NCBI RefSeq assembly: GCF_012911935.1
Contig: NZ_JAAXLA010000054.1
Span: 1 to 46,700 of the forward strand
Direction: 5' to 3'
DNA: 46,700 nt
From: Pseudonocardia acidicola
GTDB taxonomy: Bacteria > Actinomycetota > Actinomycetes > Mycobacteriales > Pseudonocardiaceae
Each line of letters begins with the position of its first letter. Positions within the stretch are counted from its first letter, which is position 1. Under the pieces are notes generated by a model. That model was not told the DNA's origin and did no database searches. It saw only the letters and a program-made list of their open reading frames with translations. Shown here in pieces: positions 32,921 through 43,162 of this stretch. The position numbers were made by a program, and so were the translations under genes.

Positions 32921-33724
32921 TCAGCCCGCGCCGGCCGCCAGCGACTTCAGCCGGCGCAGCTGCGCGGCCCGCTCCGCGGCGAGCGCGTCCGCCGCGTCGA
33001 TGCCGGCGGCCACCCCGGCGAGCAGCCCGAGAGTCTCCCGGGCGGCGCCCGGCGACGCGGAGGTCAGCGCAGCGACGAGGGCGTCCACAGTGGCGTCGAG
33101 GTCGGCGCGCGGCACCGCCTGCTGGGCGAGCCCGATCGCGACGGCCTCCTCGGCGCCGACCCGGCGACCGGTCAGGCAGATGTCCACGGCGCGGGCGTAC
33201 CCGACGGCCTGCACGAGCGGGTGGGTACCACCCAGGTCCGGAACGATGCCCAGGCTCGGCTCGGCCATGCAGAACTGCACGTCGTCGGCCACGATCCGCA
33301 GGTCACAGGCCAGCGCGAGCTGGAATCCGCCGCCGATCGCGTGACCCTGCACGGCCGCGACCGTCACCCGGTCCGGGTCACGCAGCCAGGAGAAGCCGGC
33401 CTGGAAGCTCGCGATGGCGGCGTCCGCCTCCGCGTCGGGCATCTGGGCCAGTTGCAGGATCCCCGGCATGCCGTCGACCTCGGGCGCGGTGAACAACCGG
33501 CGGTCGAGCCCGGCCGAGAAGGCCCGGCCGGCACCCCGGACCACGACGACGCGCACGTCGTCGGGCAGCGACTCACCGATGGTGCGCAACGCGTCCCAGG
33601 TGATCGGCGTCTGGGCGTTCAGCACGTCGGGCCGCGAAAGCGTGATCGTCGCGCGAACGCCGTCGACATCGAACTCCAGTCCACCCCGCAGCAACAGCTC
33701 CGGGTCCACAACCGCTGCGCCCAC
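32921..33724 (-). CDS. Enoyl-CoA hydratase/isomerase (crotonase family)
   Basis: The product is 267 residues from a GTG at 33724. Oxyanion-hole segments 'GRAFSAGLD' and 'GHAIGGGFQLALACDLRI' are present. 'AEPSLGIVPDLGGTHPLVQAVG' follows, with an Asp before GG where isomerases often have their acid, and one of the two hydratase Glu residues is replaced in the 98-101 region by Gln or Phe context. The reaction cannot be fixed: hydratase, isomerase or hydrolase are possible. No other beta-oxidation gene is adjacent. Confidence 0.82.
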   Translation of the reverse strand: MGAAVVDPELLLRGGLEFDVDGVRATITLSRPDVLNAQTPITWDALRTIGESLPDDVRVVVVRGAGRAFSAGLDRRLFTAPEVDGMPGILQLAQMPDAEADAAIASFQAGFSWLRDPDRVTVAAVQGHAIGGGFQLALACDLRIVADDVQFCMAEPSLGIVPDLGGTHPLVQAVGYARAVDICLTGRRVGAEEAVAIGLAQQAVPRADLDATVDALVAALTSASPGAARETLGLLAGVAAGIDAADALAAERAAQLRRLKSLAAGAG

Positions 33725-33834
33725 TCCGGCCCATCCTTCCGCCTCCGACGGGCCTCGTCCCGAGCGCCCGGCGAGCGCACGCTACCCCGCGGCCACCCGC
33801 CCGGGCGGGCTCGGGGCCGGAGCGAGTTCGGCGG

Positions 33835-34044
33835 CTACTTCTTCTTCGAGCGCGTGGCCCCGCCACGGCCGCGCAGGGTCACGCCGGTCTCGCTCAGGAC
33901 CCGGTGCACGAACCCGTAGGACCGCCCCGTCTGCTCGGCGAGAGCCCGGATGCTGGCCCCCTTCTCGTACTTCTTGCGCAGATCGGTGGCGAGTTTGTCA
34001 CGCTGGGTGCCGGTGATCCGGGCGCCCTTCTTCAGGTCGGCCAC
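33835..34044 (-). CDS. Small helix-turn-helix protein
   Basis: The product is 69 residues from a GTG at 34044, preceded by TTGGAGGTC. It is a lysine-rich protein: 'LKKGARITGTQRDKLATDLRKKYEKGASIRALAEQTGRSYGFVHRVLSETGVTLRGRGG', here read in parts, contains a helix-turn-helix ('SIRALAEQTGRSYGFVHRVL'). It ends in 'RSKKK'. Such small proteins are widespread in actinobacteria and resemble transposase-type or nucleoid HTH modules. The target is unknown. The palindromes at 34170-34202 lie about 130 bp upstream. Confidence 0.72.
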   Translation of the reverse strand: MADLKKGARITGTQRDKLATDLRKKYEKGASIRALAEQTGRSYGFVHRVLSETGVTLRGRGGATRSKKK

Positions 34045-34169
34045 GTCTGTTGACCTCCAATGCCCCACCGCGGAGGACCGCGGACCGGAGCCGGTCGGCT
34101 CATCGGTGCGGCAATGATCGACCACGCGCCGCCGTGTCGCCAGGAGATCGACTCAATGATCGGTGAACG

Positions 34170-34202
34170 GTTCGGCCGAACGGATCACTCGCACGAGTGA
34201 TC
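34170..34202. repeat. Two adjacent perfect palindromes
   Basis: GTTCGGCCGAAC (34170-34181) is followed one base later by GATCACTCG-CA-CGAGTGATC (34183-34202). They sit in a non-coding stretch and look like binding sites for one or two dimeric regulators. Confidence 0.7.
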
Positions 34203-34625
34203 ATGGTCGCACGGTGTATCGCGGATGGTCATTCGGCGGCCACCTCGCTGTCACCGGCCGTGGATCTCCATCCCCACAACGGAACCGCCGCGTCGCCGTC
34301 GGTAGGTCGTTCGGCCCCGACTTGTACGCGTTCGGGTCCGCACGAACCGCAACGGGCCGCCACGGTCGCCGACCCCGAGGCCGCAGCCGTACAGCTCGCG
34401 GCCACCGGCTCCGCACCGACGATCACCGCGGCGGAGCCGTCCGAGACGGCCCGAAATGTCGGACCCCGCACCTACCGTCCTCCCGATCGCCGCCGCGGAA
34501 CGCGTCCCGGCGTCAGGCATCTGCTCGCCCTGGCCTGGATCTCGGCCGGGCTCGTCGCCGTACCCGGCGCAGGGGACGTGGAGTGGTGTCCCCGGCTCAG
34601 CGCGCCGGACGGCACCGCACCGTGA
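34197..34625 (+). CDS. Hypothetical protein, uncertain
   Basis: A 142-residue frame from a GTG at 34197 (or ATG at 34203) begins inside the 34183-34202 palindrome. Codon third positions are GC-rich mainly in the second half. A hydrophobic segment 'LLALAWISAGLVAVPGAG' lies near residue 108. I recognise no family, there is no clear ribosome-binding site, and the gap could equally be non-coding. It is convergent with the ABC-F gene. Confidence 0.25.
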   Translation: MIMVARCIADGHSAATSLSPAVDLHPHNGTAASPSVGRSAPTCTRSGPHEPQRAATVADPEAAAVQLAATGSAPTITAAEPSETARNVGPRTYRPPDRRRGTRPGVRHLLALAWISAGLVAVPGAGDVEWCPRLSAPDGTAP

Positions 34626-34643
34626 GACCGGTCGCCGGCGGCC

Positions 34644-36275
<1,632 letters not shown>

Positions 36276-36396
36276 GAGAGAGACTCCAGAAGGTCCGGAC
36301 GGTAGGAGACAGGTAGACATCGGCACGGCCGAGCGGCCGCTACCCGATCCGGATCACAGCTCCAGCTTACCGGCCGGTGCGAAACGATTTCCGAAG

Positions 36397-36402
36397 TAGG
36401 GT
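36397..36402 (+). promoter_or_regulatory. Leaderless -10 of the SDR gene
   Basis: TAGGGT ends 7 bases before the ATG at 36410 and no ribosome-binding site is visible, so the transcript is probably leaderless. Confidence 0.45.
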
Positions 36403-36409
36403 CGCGCCC

Positions 36410-37201
36410 ATGACCGACATCACGACCTCTGGGGATCTCGCCGGCCGGGCCGCCCTCGTCACGGGCGCCAGCCTCGGAATCGGCTACGCGATCGCCGCCG
36501 AACTGCTGCGCCGCGGCGCCTCGGTGACCATCACCGGGCGCAAGCCCGAGCAGCTGGCCACCGCCGTCGACACGCTCGTCGCCGACGCGGCCGGCGGGGA
36601 CAAGGGCCGCGTGCTGGGCATTGCGGGCAACGCGGGCTCCGCGCAGTCGCGTGAGGAGGCGGTGACGCGCACCGTCGAGGCCTTCGGCAGCCTCGACATC
36701 CTGATCAACAACGCCGGCATCAACCCCGTCTACGGGCCGCTGATGAACGCCGACCTCGACGCCGTCCGCAAGATCTTCGACGTCAACGTCGTGGCCGCGC
36801 TGGGTTTCGTGCAGCTCGCCCACAAGGCCTGGATGGGCGAGCACGGCGGCTCGGTGGTCAACATCGCGTCGGTGGGCGGGCTGCGTTCCACCGGTGTGAT
36901 CGCCGCCTACGGCGCGTCGAAGGCGGCGCTGATCCGGCTCACCGAGGAACTCGCCGCCGAGCTCGGCCCGGCGATCCGGGTCAATGCCGTGGCCCCGGCC
37001 GTGGTGAAGACCAAGTTCGCGACCGCGCTCTACGAGGCCGACGAGGAGGGGGTCGCCGCGGCGTACCCGCTCAAGCGCCTCGGCGAGCCCGAGGACGTCG
37101 CGTCGGTCGTCGGGTTCCTGGTGTCCGACGCGGCGGGCTGGGTCACCGGCGAGACCGTCCGGATCGACGGCGGCGCGCTCGCCAGCGGCAAGCTCGGCTG
37201 A
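36410..37201 (+). CDS. Short-chain dehydrogenase/reductase
   Basis: The product is 263 residues. The cofactor loop is 'TGASLGIG', 'NNAG' is at about residue 103, and the catalytic set is Ser in 'NIASVGG' with Y-x3-K in 'AAYGASKAAL'. 'VTGETVRIDGG' is the usual C-terminal motif. 'TGRKPEQLATAV' has Arg after the second strand, favouring NADP(H). It resembles 3-ketoacyl reductases (FabG-like) and mycobacterial SDRs of lipid metabolism. The gene is divergent from the ABC-F gene; the substrate is unknown. Confidence 0.88.
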   Translation: MTDITTSGDLAGRAALVTGASLGIGYAIAAELLRRGASVTITGRKPEQLATAVDTLVADAAGGDKGRVLGIAGNAGSAQSREEAVTRTVEAFGSLDILINNAGINPVYGPLMNADLDAVRKIFDVNVVAALGFVQLAHKAWMGEHGGSVVNIASVGGLRSTGVIAAYGASKAALIRLTEELAAELGPAIRVNAVAPAVVKTKFATALYEADEEGVAAAYPLKRLGEPEDVASVVGFLVSDAAGWVTGETVRIDGGALASGKLG

Positions 37202-37230
37202 GCCGGCGCGCGGGCCGCGCCGGGAACAGG

Positions 37231-37236
37231 TAGAAC
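37231..37236 (+). promoter_or_regulatory. Candidate leaderless -10 of the lycopene cyclase gene
   Basis: TAGAAC(T) lies 6 bases before the GTG at 37243, 30 bp after the SDR stop, with no ribosome-binding site. Read-through from the SDR gene is also possible. Confidence 0.35.
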
Positions 37237-37242
37237 TGGCCG

Positions 37243-38454
37243 GTGCCGACCGACGACGTGCTGGTGGTCGGCGGCGGTCCGGCCGGACGGGCGATCGCCG
37301 CCGAGTGCGGCCGCCGCGGGTTGCGCACCGCGCTGCTCGACCCGGCGCCGGACCGGCCGTGGCGGGCCACCTACGCCGCGTGGTCGGGCGAGCTGCCGCC
37401 GGGCTTCCCGGCCGGGCTGGTGGCCGCCCGCGCGCACGGCCGCGCCATCGCGCTGACCGAGCAGCGGCTGGGCTGGGAGTACGCGGTGCTCGACGTGCCC
37501 GCCCTGCGCCGGCACCTCGATGCCGAGCTCGACCGGGCCGGTGTCGAGGTGCGGGCCGGTCGGGCCACGGGCAGCCCCGACCCGCACGGCGTCGCCCTGG
37601 CCGGCGGCGGCCGGGCCCGGGCCCGGCTGGTGGTGGACGCCGGCGGGCACCACCAGCCGCTGCGTCCCCGGTCCCGGCTCGCCCGACCGGCCGCCGAGCA
37701 GACCGCGTACGGGCTGGTCGTGCCGCAGGATCTGGCCGCCCCGTTCGTCGGGCCCAGCGAGGCACTGTTCATGGACTGGCGTCGTGACCACGGCGAGCCG
37801 GGCTGGCCCACCTTCCTCTACGCGGTGCCCCTGGGCGGCGGCGCCGTGCTGCTGGAGGAGACCTCGCTGGCCCGCCGCCCCGGGCTGCCGCTGCCGGTGT
37901 TGCGGCGCCGGCTGCTGGCCCGGCTGGCCCGGCACGGCGTCTCCCCCGGTACCGACGCCCGCGCCGAACGGGTGCGCTTCCCGGTGGACGGCGCCCGGCA
38001 CCGCCACGACACCGCCGTCGCCTTCGGGTCGGCGGCACCGCTCGTGCACCCGGCCACCGGGTTCAGCGTGGCCGCCGCCCTGACCCTGGCCCCGCGGGTC
38101 GCCGAGGCGCTGGCCCGGGGGTTGCCGACCGCGCCGGGCGCCGCCCGCACCGCCGCCCGCGACGTCGTGTGGCCCCGGGCCGCCCGCGCCGTGCACGTGC
38201 TGCGCCGTCGCGGCCTGGAGGCGCTGCTGCGGATGCCGCCGGACCGGGTGCCCGCGTTCTTCGAGGTGTTCTTCGGCCTGCCGCCGCGGCACCGCTGGGC
38301 CTACCTGACCGGGCGCGACGACCTGACCGGCACCGTCGCCGCGATGAACGCGCTGTTCGGCCGCTCCGGGTGGGCGCTGCGCGGGCGGCTCGTCGGGCCG
38401 GCGCTGCTGCCCCCGGCCCCCGGCCTGGACGCCCCGGCGACCCGGGCCGGGTGA
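37243..38454 (+). CDS. Lycopene cyclase family flavoprotein (CrtL/CrtY type)
   Basis: The product is 403 residues. The N-terminal dinucleotide-binding motif is 'VLVVGGGPAGRAIAAECGRRG'-like, read here as GGGPAG with a following Arg-Gly. The family signatures are 'FMDWRRDH', then 'PTFLYAVPLGGGAVLLEETSLARRPGLP' in parts, which holds the catalytic glutamate region of lycopene beta-cyclases, and 'HPATGFSVAAAL'. It would cyclise lycopene ends to beta-rings in a redox-neutral flavin-dependent reaction. No other carotenoid gene is within the window, so it is either an isolated pathway gene or a relative with another polyene substrate. Confidence 0.85.
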   Translation: MPTDDVLVVGGGPAGRAIAAECGRRGLRTALLDPAPDRPWRATYAAWSGELPPGFPAGLVAARAHGRAIALTEQRLGWEYAVLDVPALRRHLDAELDRAGVEVRAGRATGSPDPHGVALAGGGRARARLVVDAGGHHQPLRPRSRLARPAAEQTAYGLVVPQDLAAPFVGPSEALFMDWRRDHGEPGWPTFLYAVPLGGGAVLLEETSLARRPGLPLPVLRRRLLARLARHGVSPGTDARAERVRFPVDGARHRHDTAVAFGSAAPLVHPATGFSVAAALTLAPRVAEALARGLPTAPGAARTAARDVVWPRAARAVHVLRRRGLEALLRMPPDRVPAFFEVFFGLPPRHRWAYLTGRDDLTGTVAAMNALFGRSGWALRGRLVGPALLPPAPGLDAPATRAG

Positions 38455-38502
38455 CTACCGCGGTGCCGGGTGCGCGGCCGTGAGCTACAAGCGGTAACTT
38501 GC

Positions 38503-38515
38503 CCTTCACTGAAGG
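38503..38515. repeat. Small palindrome upstream of usp
   Basis: CCTTCA-C-TGAAGG is a perfect palindrome 53 bp upstream of the universal stress protein start, next to a TAACTT hexamer (38495-38500). It is a possible regulatory site, unlike the dormancy boxes. Confidence 0.35.
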
Positions 38516-38567
38516 TCACCGCACTGGACGTCATTACCGAGAACGTCGTCACCGCCGGAGGCTCCCC

Positions 38568-39017
38568 ATGTCCGCCTACAACACGATCGTCGTCGGCACC
38601 GACGGCTCGACCACCTCGTTCGCCGCGGTCGAGCGGGCCGCGGCCGTGGCCCGGGACAGCGACGCACAGCTGATCATCGTCTCCGCCTTCACCCCGGCCA
38701 GCCGCGACGAGACCGTCGAGGCCGAGGACGCGCTCAAGGACGAGGCCTACCTGGTCCGCGGCTGGACCCCGGCCGAGGAGGCGCTGCGCTCCGCCGAGGA
38801 CAAGGCCGTCGCCGTCGGCGCCAAGAAGATCAAGACGCAGGCGGTGGACGGCGCGCCGGTCGACGTGCTGCGGGGCGCCGTCACCGAGCACGGCGCCGAC
38901 CTGCTCGTCGTCGGCAACCGGGGGCTGAACACCCTCAGCGGCCGGCTGCTCGGATCGGTCCCCTCGGACGTGGCCCGCCGGGCCGGTGTGGACGTCCTCA
39001 TCGTCCACACCACCTGA
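38568..39017 (+). CDS. Universal stress protein
   Basis: The product is 149 residues; the ATG at 38568 follows CGGAGG. 'IVVGTDGSTTSFAAVERAAAVA' is the first strand and loop, and 'VVGNRGLNTLSGRLLGSVPSDVA' in parts provides the G-x2-G-x9-G-S ATP-binding motif. It is an intact single-domain, ATP-binding Usp, in contrast to the remnant at 2911-3031. I see no dormancy-type box upstream. Confidence 0.92.
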   Translation: MSAYNTIVVGTDGSTTSFAAVERAAAVARDSDAQLIIVSAFTPASRDETVEAEDALKDEAYLVRGWTPAEEALRSAEDKAVAVGAKKIKTQAVDGAPVDVLRGAVTEHGADLLVVGNRGLNTLSGRLLGSVPSDVARRAGVDVLIVHTT

Positions 39018-39039
39018 CACCCGCCTCGCGACCACGCCG

Positions 39040-40101
39040 GTGAGTGCCGACCCACCGAACTGGCTCGACGCGCTCGACGAGCTGCTGGACGCCGCCAACC
39101 GCGGCGAGGTCCGGCGGCTCGACGAGTCGCTGCCACTCGCCGCCGCGCTCGAGGAGATCGTGCTCGGCGCCCCGCGGCGCTACACCCGGCCCGAGGTCAT
39201 CGAGCGCGCCAGCCTGGACCTCGAGGAGGGCCGGCGGCTCTGGCGGTCGCTGGGCTTCCCCGAGGTGGGCGACAGCGACGTGCTGTTCACCGAGCGCGAC
39301 ATCGAGGCGGCCCGGCTGATGTCGCAGCTCACCGAGGTCGGGATCCTCGCCCCGGACGTCCGGGAGGCGGTCGCCCGGGCTGTCGCACAGGCCATGTCCA
39401 GGCTCGCCGAGTGGCAGGTCGGCATGCTCACGCAACTCGTCGCCGACCAGGCCGACGGGGTATCACCGCAACAGTCGCTCGAGCTGGCCTCGGCGATACT
39501 GCCCACGCTCGAGACGCTGCAGACCTACATCTGGCGCCGGCATCTCGCCGCCACCGTCTCCCGGGTGGTCGTCGGGCGCGACGCGGACGACACCTGGCCG
39601 CTCACCGTCGGGTTCGCCGACATGGTCGGCTTCACCCGCACGACACGCCGGCGCTCCACCACCGAGCTCAGCGAGATGATCGAGCGGTTCGGGTCCAGCA
39701 CCACCGACGTGATCGCCGAGGGCCGCGGGCGGATCATCAAGACCGTCGGCGATGAGGTGCTGTTCGTGGCCGACGACATCGCCGACGCCGCCGCCATCGC
39801 GCTGGCCCTGCAGGACCGGGTGCGGGCCGAACCCTCGCTGCCCGCGCTGCGCATCGGCCTGGCTGCCGGCGACGTGCTCGTCCGGTTCGGCGACGTCTAC
39901 GGCGAGGTGGTCAACATCGCCGCCCGGCTCACCACCCACGCCCGGCCCGACTCGGTGCTGGTCGACCGCGCGGTCGCCACCGCGCTCGCCGACGACCCGC
40001 GGTTCCAGATCCGGCAGCTGCGCCCGCTGAACGTGCGCGGCTACCGGCACCTGCAGCCCTTCCTGCTGCGCCGCGGCGAGCACCCGGGCTCCCCGACCTG
40101 A
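39040..40101 (+). CDS. Class III adenylate cyclase, Rv1264-like
   Basis: The product is 353 residues from a GTG at 39040; the start is uncertain by a few codons. Residues 1-175 are helical and match the regulatory domain of mycobacterial Rv1264 ('YTRPEVIERASLDLEEGRRLWRSLGFP', read in parts). The cyclase homology domain has metal-binding D194 ('FADMVGF') and D238 ('VGDEVLF'), adenine-selecting K234 and D285 ('FGDVYGE'), and transition-state N292 and R296. All catalytic residues for a homodimeric adenylate cyclase are present. Rv1264 is activated by acid pH through its N-terminal domain, so pH sensing is a reasonable inference. There are no transmembrane segments. Confidence 0.88.
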   Translation: MSADPPNWLDALDELLDAANRGEVRRLDESLPLAAALEEIVLGAPRRYTRPEVIERASLDLEEGRRLWRSLGFPEVGDSDVLFTERDIEAARLMSQLTEVGILAPDVREAVARAVAQAMSRLAEWQVGMLTQLVADQADGVSPQQSLELASAILPTLETLQTYIWRRHLAATVSRVVVGRDADDTWPLTVGFADMVGFTRTTRRRSTTELSEMIERFGSSTTDVIAEGRGRIIKTVGDEVLFVADDIADAAAIALALQDRVRAEPSLPALRIGLAAGDVLVRFGDVYGEVVNIAARLTTHARPDSVLVDRAVATALADDPRFQIRQLRPLNVRGYRHLQPFLLRRGEHPGSPT

Positions 40102-40155
40102 CGCGATCCGCCTGCCCCCACCCCCGCCGACACCACGAATCGGGGCCGGGTGGGC

Positions 40156-40599
40156 TCAGACCCGGAAGCCGAGGGCGCGCAGCTGTTCGCGTCCGTCCTC
40201 GGTGATCTTCTCGGGGCCCCACGGCGGCATCCACACCCAGTTGATCTTGATGTCGTTCACCAGGCCACCGCCGGGACCCGTGGTGAGCGCCGCCCGCGCC
40301 TGCTCCTCGATGACGTCGGTCAGCGGGCAGGCCGCCGAGGTCAGCGTCATGTCGATGACCGCGGTGCCCGACTCCACGGCGAGGCCGTAGACCAGGCCGA
40401 GGTCCACGACGTTGATCCCCAGCTCGGGGTCGACCACGTCGCGCATGGCCTCCTCGATGTCGTCGATCGAGGGGTCCTCAGCCCGCTGGGCCGGCGGCTC
40501 GGGCATGCCGGCAGCGCCGCGCACGACCTCCTCGGTGGCCGTCGGGTTCTCGGGGCCGGCGCTCGAGCCCGCAACCCACTCTTCGGCGGTCTCGCTCAT
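40156..40599 (-). CDS. sufT: SufT-like iron-sulphur assembly factor (DUF59/MIP18)
   Basis: The product is 147 residues; the ATG at 40599 overlaps the sufU stop (ATGA). An acidic, low-complexity N-terminus of about 45 residues precedes the MIP18 domain: 'IEEAMRDVVDPELGINVVDLGLVYGL', 'MTLTSAACPLTDVI' with the conserved Cys, and 'VWMPPWGPEKITEDGREQL'. It is last in the suf operon and supports cluster delivery to client proteins. Confidence 0.9.
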   Translation of the reverse strand: MSETAEEWVAGSSAGPENPTATEEVVRGAAGMPEPPAQRAEDPSIDDIEEAMRDVVDPELGINVVDLGLVYGLAVESGTAVIDMTLTSAACPLTDVIEEQARAALTTGPGGGLVNDIKINWVWMPPWGPEKITEDGREQLRALGFRV

Positions 40600-41063
40600 C
40601 GGTCCACTCCCTTCTCTGCTTCGTCGCTGCCGACCCGGACGAGCGCGTCCTTGAACGCCATCCAGCCGAGCAGCGCGCATTTCACCCGCGCCGGGTACTT
40701 GGCCACCCCGGCGAAGGCCACACCATCGCCGAGCACGTCCTCGTCCGGCTCGACCTTGCCACGGCCCTGTGCCATCTCCTGGAAGGCCGCGAGCACCCGC
40801 ATCGACTCCTCGACGGACTGACCGACCACCAGGTCGGTCATCACCGAGGTCGCGGCCTGGCTGATCGAGCAGCCGAGCGTCTCGTAGGAGACGTCCTCGA
40901 CCTTCTCCCCCGAGGCATCCAGCTTCACCCGCAGGGTGACCTCGTCACCGCACGTCGGGTTGATCTGGTGCGACTCCGCGTCGAACGGCTCCCGCAGACC
41001 GGCCCGGTGCGGCGACCGGTAGTGGTCCAGGATGATCTCCTGGTACATCTGCTCGAGCTGCAT
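40596..41063 (-). CDS. sufU: SufU zinc-dependent sulfurtransferase
   Basis: The product is 155 residues; the ATG at 41063 starts one base after the sufS stop. Three cysteines mark the active/zinc site: C38 in 'NPTCGDEV', C65 in 'LGCSISQAA' and C129 in 'VKCALLGW'. An Asp next to C38 is the fourth zinc ligand in this family. SufU accepts persulphide sulphur from SufS by zinc-ligand exchange and passes it to SufBCD. In Gram-positive and actinobacterial suf systems it replaces SufE. Confidence 0.94.
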   Translation of the reverse strand: MQLEQMYQEIILDHYRSPHRAGLREPFDAESHQINPTCGDEVTLRVKLDASGEKVEDVSYETLGCSISQAATSVMTDLVVGQSVEESMRVLAAFQEMAQGRGKVEPDEDVLGDGVAFAGVAKYPARVKCALLGWMAFKDALVRVGSDEAEKGVDR

Positions 41064-41064
41064 C

Positions 41065-42357
41065 TCAGGCGACTCCGAAGAACTCACGCGCGGCCCGCAC
41101 GCCGTCGGCGAGCTGAGCCACCTCGTCCGGGGTGTTGTAGACGTGGAACGACGCGCGCACGGTGGCGGCCACGCCGAACCGGCGGTGCAGCGGCCACGCG
41201 CAGTGATGCCCCACCCGGACCGCGATCCCACGGTCGTCGAGCACCTGGCCGACGTCGTGCGCGTGCACCCCGTTGACCACGAACGACACCGCGCCGCCCC
41301 GGTCGGCCAGCGAGTCCGGTCCGATGATCCGCACGCCCGGGATCTCGCGCAGCCCGTCGAGCGCGACCTTGGTCAGCTCCAGCTCATGGGCGTGCACCCG
41401 GTCCATGCCGATCTCGTTCAGGTAATCCACCGCGGCGGCGAGCCCGACGGCCTGCGAGGTCATCGGCACGCCCGCCTCGAACCGCTGCGGCGGCGGGGCG
41501 TAGGTCGAGCCCTCCAGCCGCACCAGCTCGATCATCGACCCGCCGGTGAGGAACGGCGGCATCGCGTCGAGCAGCTCGGCCTTGCCGTAGAGCACACCGA
41601 CGCCGGACGGGCCCAGCATCTTGTGCCCGGAGAACACCGCGAAGTCGACGTCCAGCGACGTCAGGTGCACCGGCATGTGCGGCACCGACTGGCACGCGTC
41701 GAGCACCACCAGGGCGCCGACGGCGCGGGCCCGGCGGACCAGCTCCGCCACCGGCGCCACGGTGCCCAGCACGTTGGACTGGTGCGCGAACGCGACGACC
41801 TTGGTCCGGTCGGTCAGCTCGATCGAGTCGAGGTCGAGCCGGCCCTCCTCGGTCACCGAGTACCAGCGCAGGGTCGCCCCGGTGCGCCGGCACAGCTCCT
41901 GCCACGGCACCAGGTTCGCGTGGTGCTCCAGCTCGGTGATGACGATCTCGTCGCCGGGGCCGAGCGCGAACCGCGCGGAGTCGGCCCCGAGGCCGGTCCG
42001 GATGCTGGAGTTGCCCATCGCGTAGGCGATCAGGTTGATGCCCTCGGTGGCGTTCTTGACGAACACCATCTCGCCCGGGTCGGCCCCGACGAACGCGGCG
42101 ATCCGCGCCCGGGCCGACTCGTAGGCGTCGGTGGCCTCCTCGGCGAGCTGGTGCGCGCCGCGGTGCACCGCCGCGTTGTGCTGCTCGAGGAACGACCGCT
42201 CGGCGTCGAGCACCTGGCGGGGCCGCTGCGCGGTGGCCCCGGAGTCCAGGTACACCAGCGGACGGCCGCCGCGCACGGTGCGCGACAGGATCGGGAAGTC
42301 CGCGCGGAGCTTCGCGAGATCCAGGCCCGTGCCGGTGCGGGCCTGCACGGCGGTCAC
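41065..42357 (-). CDS. sufS: Cysteine desulfurase SufS
   Basis: The product is 430 residues from a GTG at 42357 overlapping the sufC stop by 4 bp. PLP is bound by K246 in 'SGHKMLGP'; 'ITELEHHANLVPW' supplies the stacking His. The catalytic cysteine is C386 in 'RVGHHCAWPLHRRF'. It removes sulphur from L-cysteine to give enzyme-bound persulphide and alanine, then donates it to SufU. The length is slightly above the usual 405-420. Confidence 0.95.
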   Translation of the reverse strand: MTAVQARTGTGLDLAKLRADFPILSRTVRGGRPLVYLDSGATAQRPRQVLDAERSFLEQHNAAVHRGAHQLAEEATDAYESARARIAAFVGADPGEMVFVKNATEGINLIAYAMGNSSIRTGLGADSARFALGPGDEIVITELEHHANLVPWQELCRRTGATLRWYSVTEEGRLDLDSIELTDRTKVVAFAHQSNVLGTVAPVAELVRRARAVGALVVLDACQSVPHMPVHLTSLDVDFAVFSGHKMLGPSGVGVLYGKAELLDAMPPFLTGGSMIELVRLEGSTYAPPPQRFEAGVPMTSQAVGLAAAVDYLNEIGMDRVHAHELELTKVALDGLREIPGVRIIGPDSLADRGGAVSFVVNGVHAHDVGQVLDDRGIAVRVGHHCAWPLHRRFGVAATVRASFHVYNTPDEVAQLADGVRAAREFFGVA

Positions 42358-43121
42358 GACGCGACCTCGGCTCCCGCCCCGTACTTCACGTAGCCGTGCT
42401 CCTCCAGCTCGTGCGCGAGGTCGGCACCGCCGGACTCGACGATGCGGCCGCCGGCGAACACGTGCACGACATCCGGGGTGATGTGCTTGAGGATGCGCGT
42501 GTAGTGCGTGATCAGCAGGACGCCGACGTCACCGGAGGCCTTGTAGCGGTTGACCCCCTCGGAGACGACCCGCAGCGCGTCGACGTCGAGACCGGAGTCG
42601 GTCTCGTCGAGGACGGCGATCTTCGGCCTGAGCAGCGAGAGCTGCAGCACCTCGTGGCGCTTCTTCTCACCGCCGGAGAAGCCCTCGTTGACGCTGCGGT
42701 CGGCGAACGCCTGGTCGATCTCGAGGTCGTCCATCGCGGACTTGACCTCCTTGACCCAGGTGCGCAGCTTCGGCGCCTCGCCGCGCACCGCGGTGGCCGC
42801 GCTGCGCAGGAAGTTCGCCATCGACACGCCGGGGACCTCGACCGGGTACTGCATGGCCAGGAACAGGCCGGCCCGGGCGCGCTCGTCGACGGTCATCGCG
42901 AGGACGTCCTCACCGTCGAGCAGGACCTGGCCGCCGGTGATCTCGTACTTCGGGTGCCCCGCGATCGCGTAGGCCAGGGTGGACTTGCCGGACCCGTTCG
43001 GGCCCATGATCGCGTGGGTCTCGCCGCCGCGGACGGTCAGGTCGACGCCGCGCAGGATCTCCTTGGCGCCGCCCTCGGCCGCGACCGAGACGTGCAGGTC
43101 CTTGATCTCCAAGGTGGACAT
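42354..43121 (-). CDS. sufC: SufC ATPase of the SufBCD scaffold
   Basis: The product is 255 residues. Walker A is 'GPNGSGKST', the signature 'FSGGEKKRHEVLQL' is specific for SufC, Walker B is 'IAVLDETDSGLD', and the H-loop is 'LLITHYTRIL'. It is a cytosolic ABC-type ATPase that drives conformational changes in SufB-SufD. The gap to sufD is 41 bp, the largest in the operon. Confidence 0.96.
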   Translation of the reverse strand: MSTLEIKDLHVSVAAEGGAKEILRGVDLTVRGGETHAIMGPNGSGKSTLAYAIAGHPKYEITGGQVLLDGEDVLAMTVDERARAGLFLAMQYPVEVPGVSMANFLRSAATAVRGEAPKLRTWVKEVKSAMDDLEIDQAFADRSVNEGFSGGEKKRHEVLQLSLLRPKIAVLDETDSGLDVDALRVVSEGVNRYKASGDVGVLLITHYTRILKHITPDVVHVFAGGRIVESGGADLAHELEEHGYVKYGAGAEVAS

Positions 43122-43162
43122 GTGTGTCAGAACTCCGTGGTCTGTGGTGGGTGCGGAACGGC

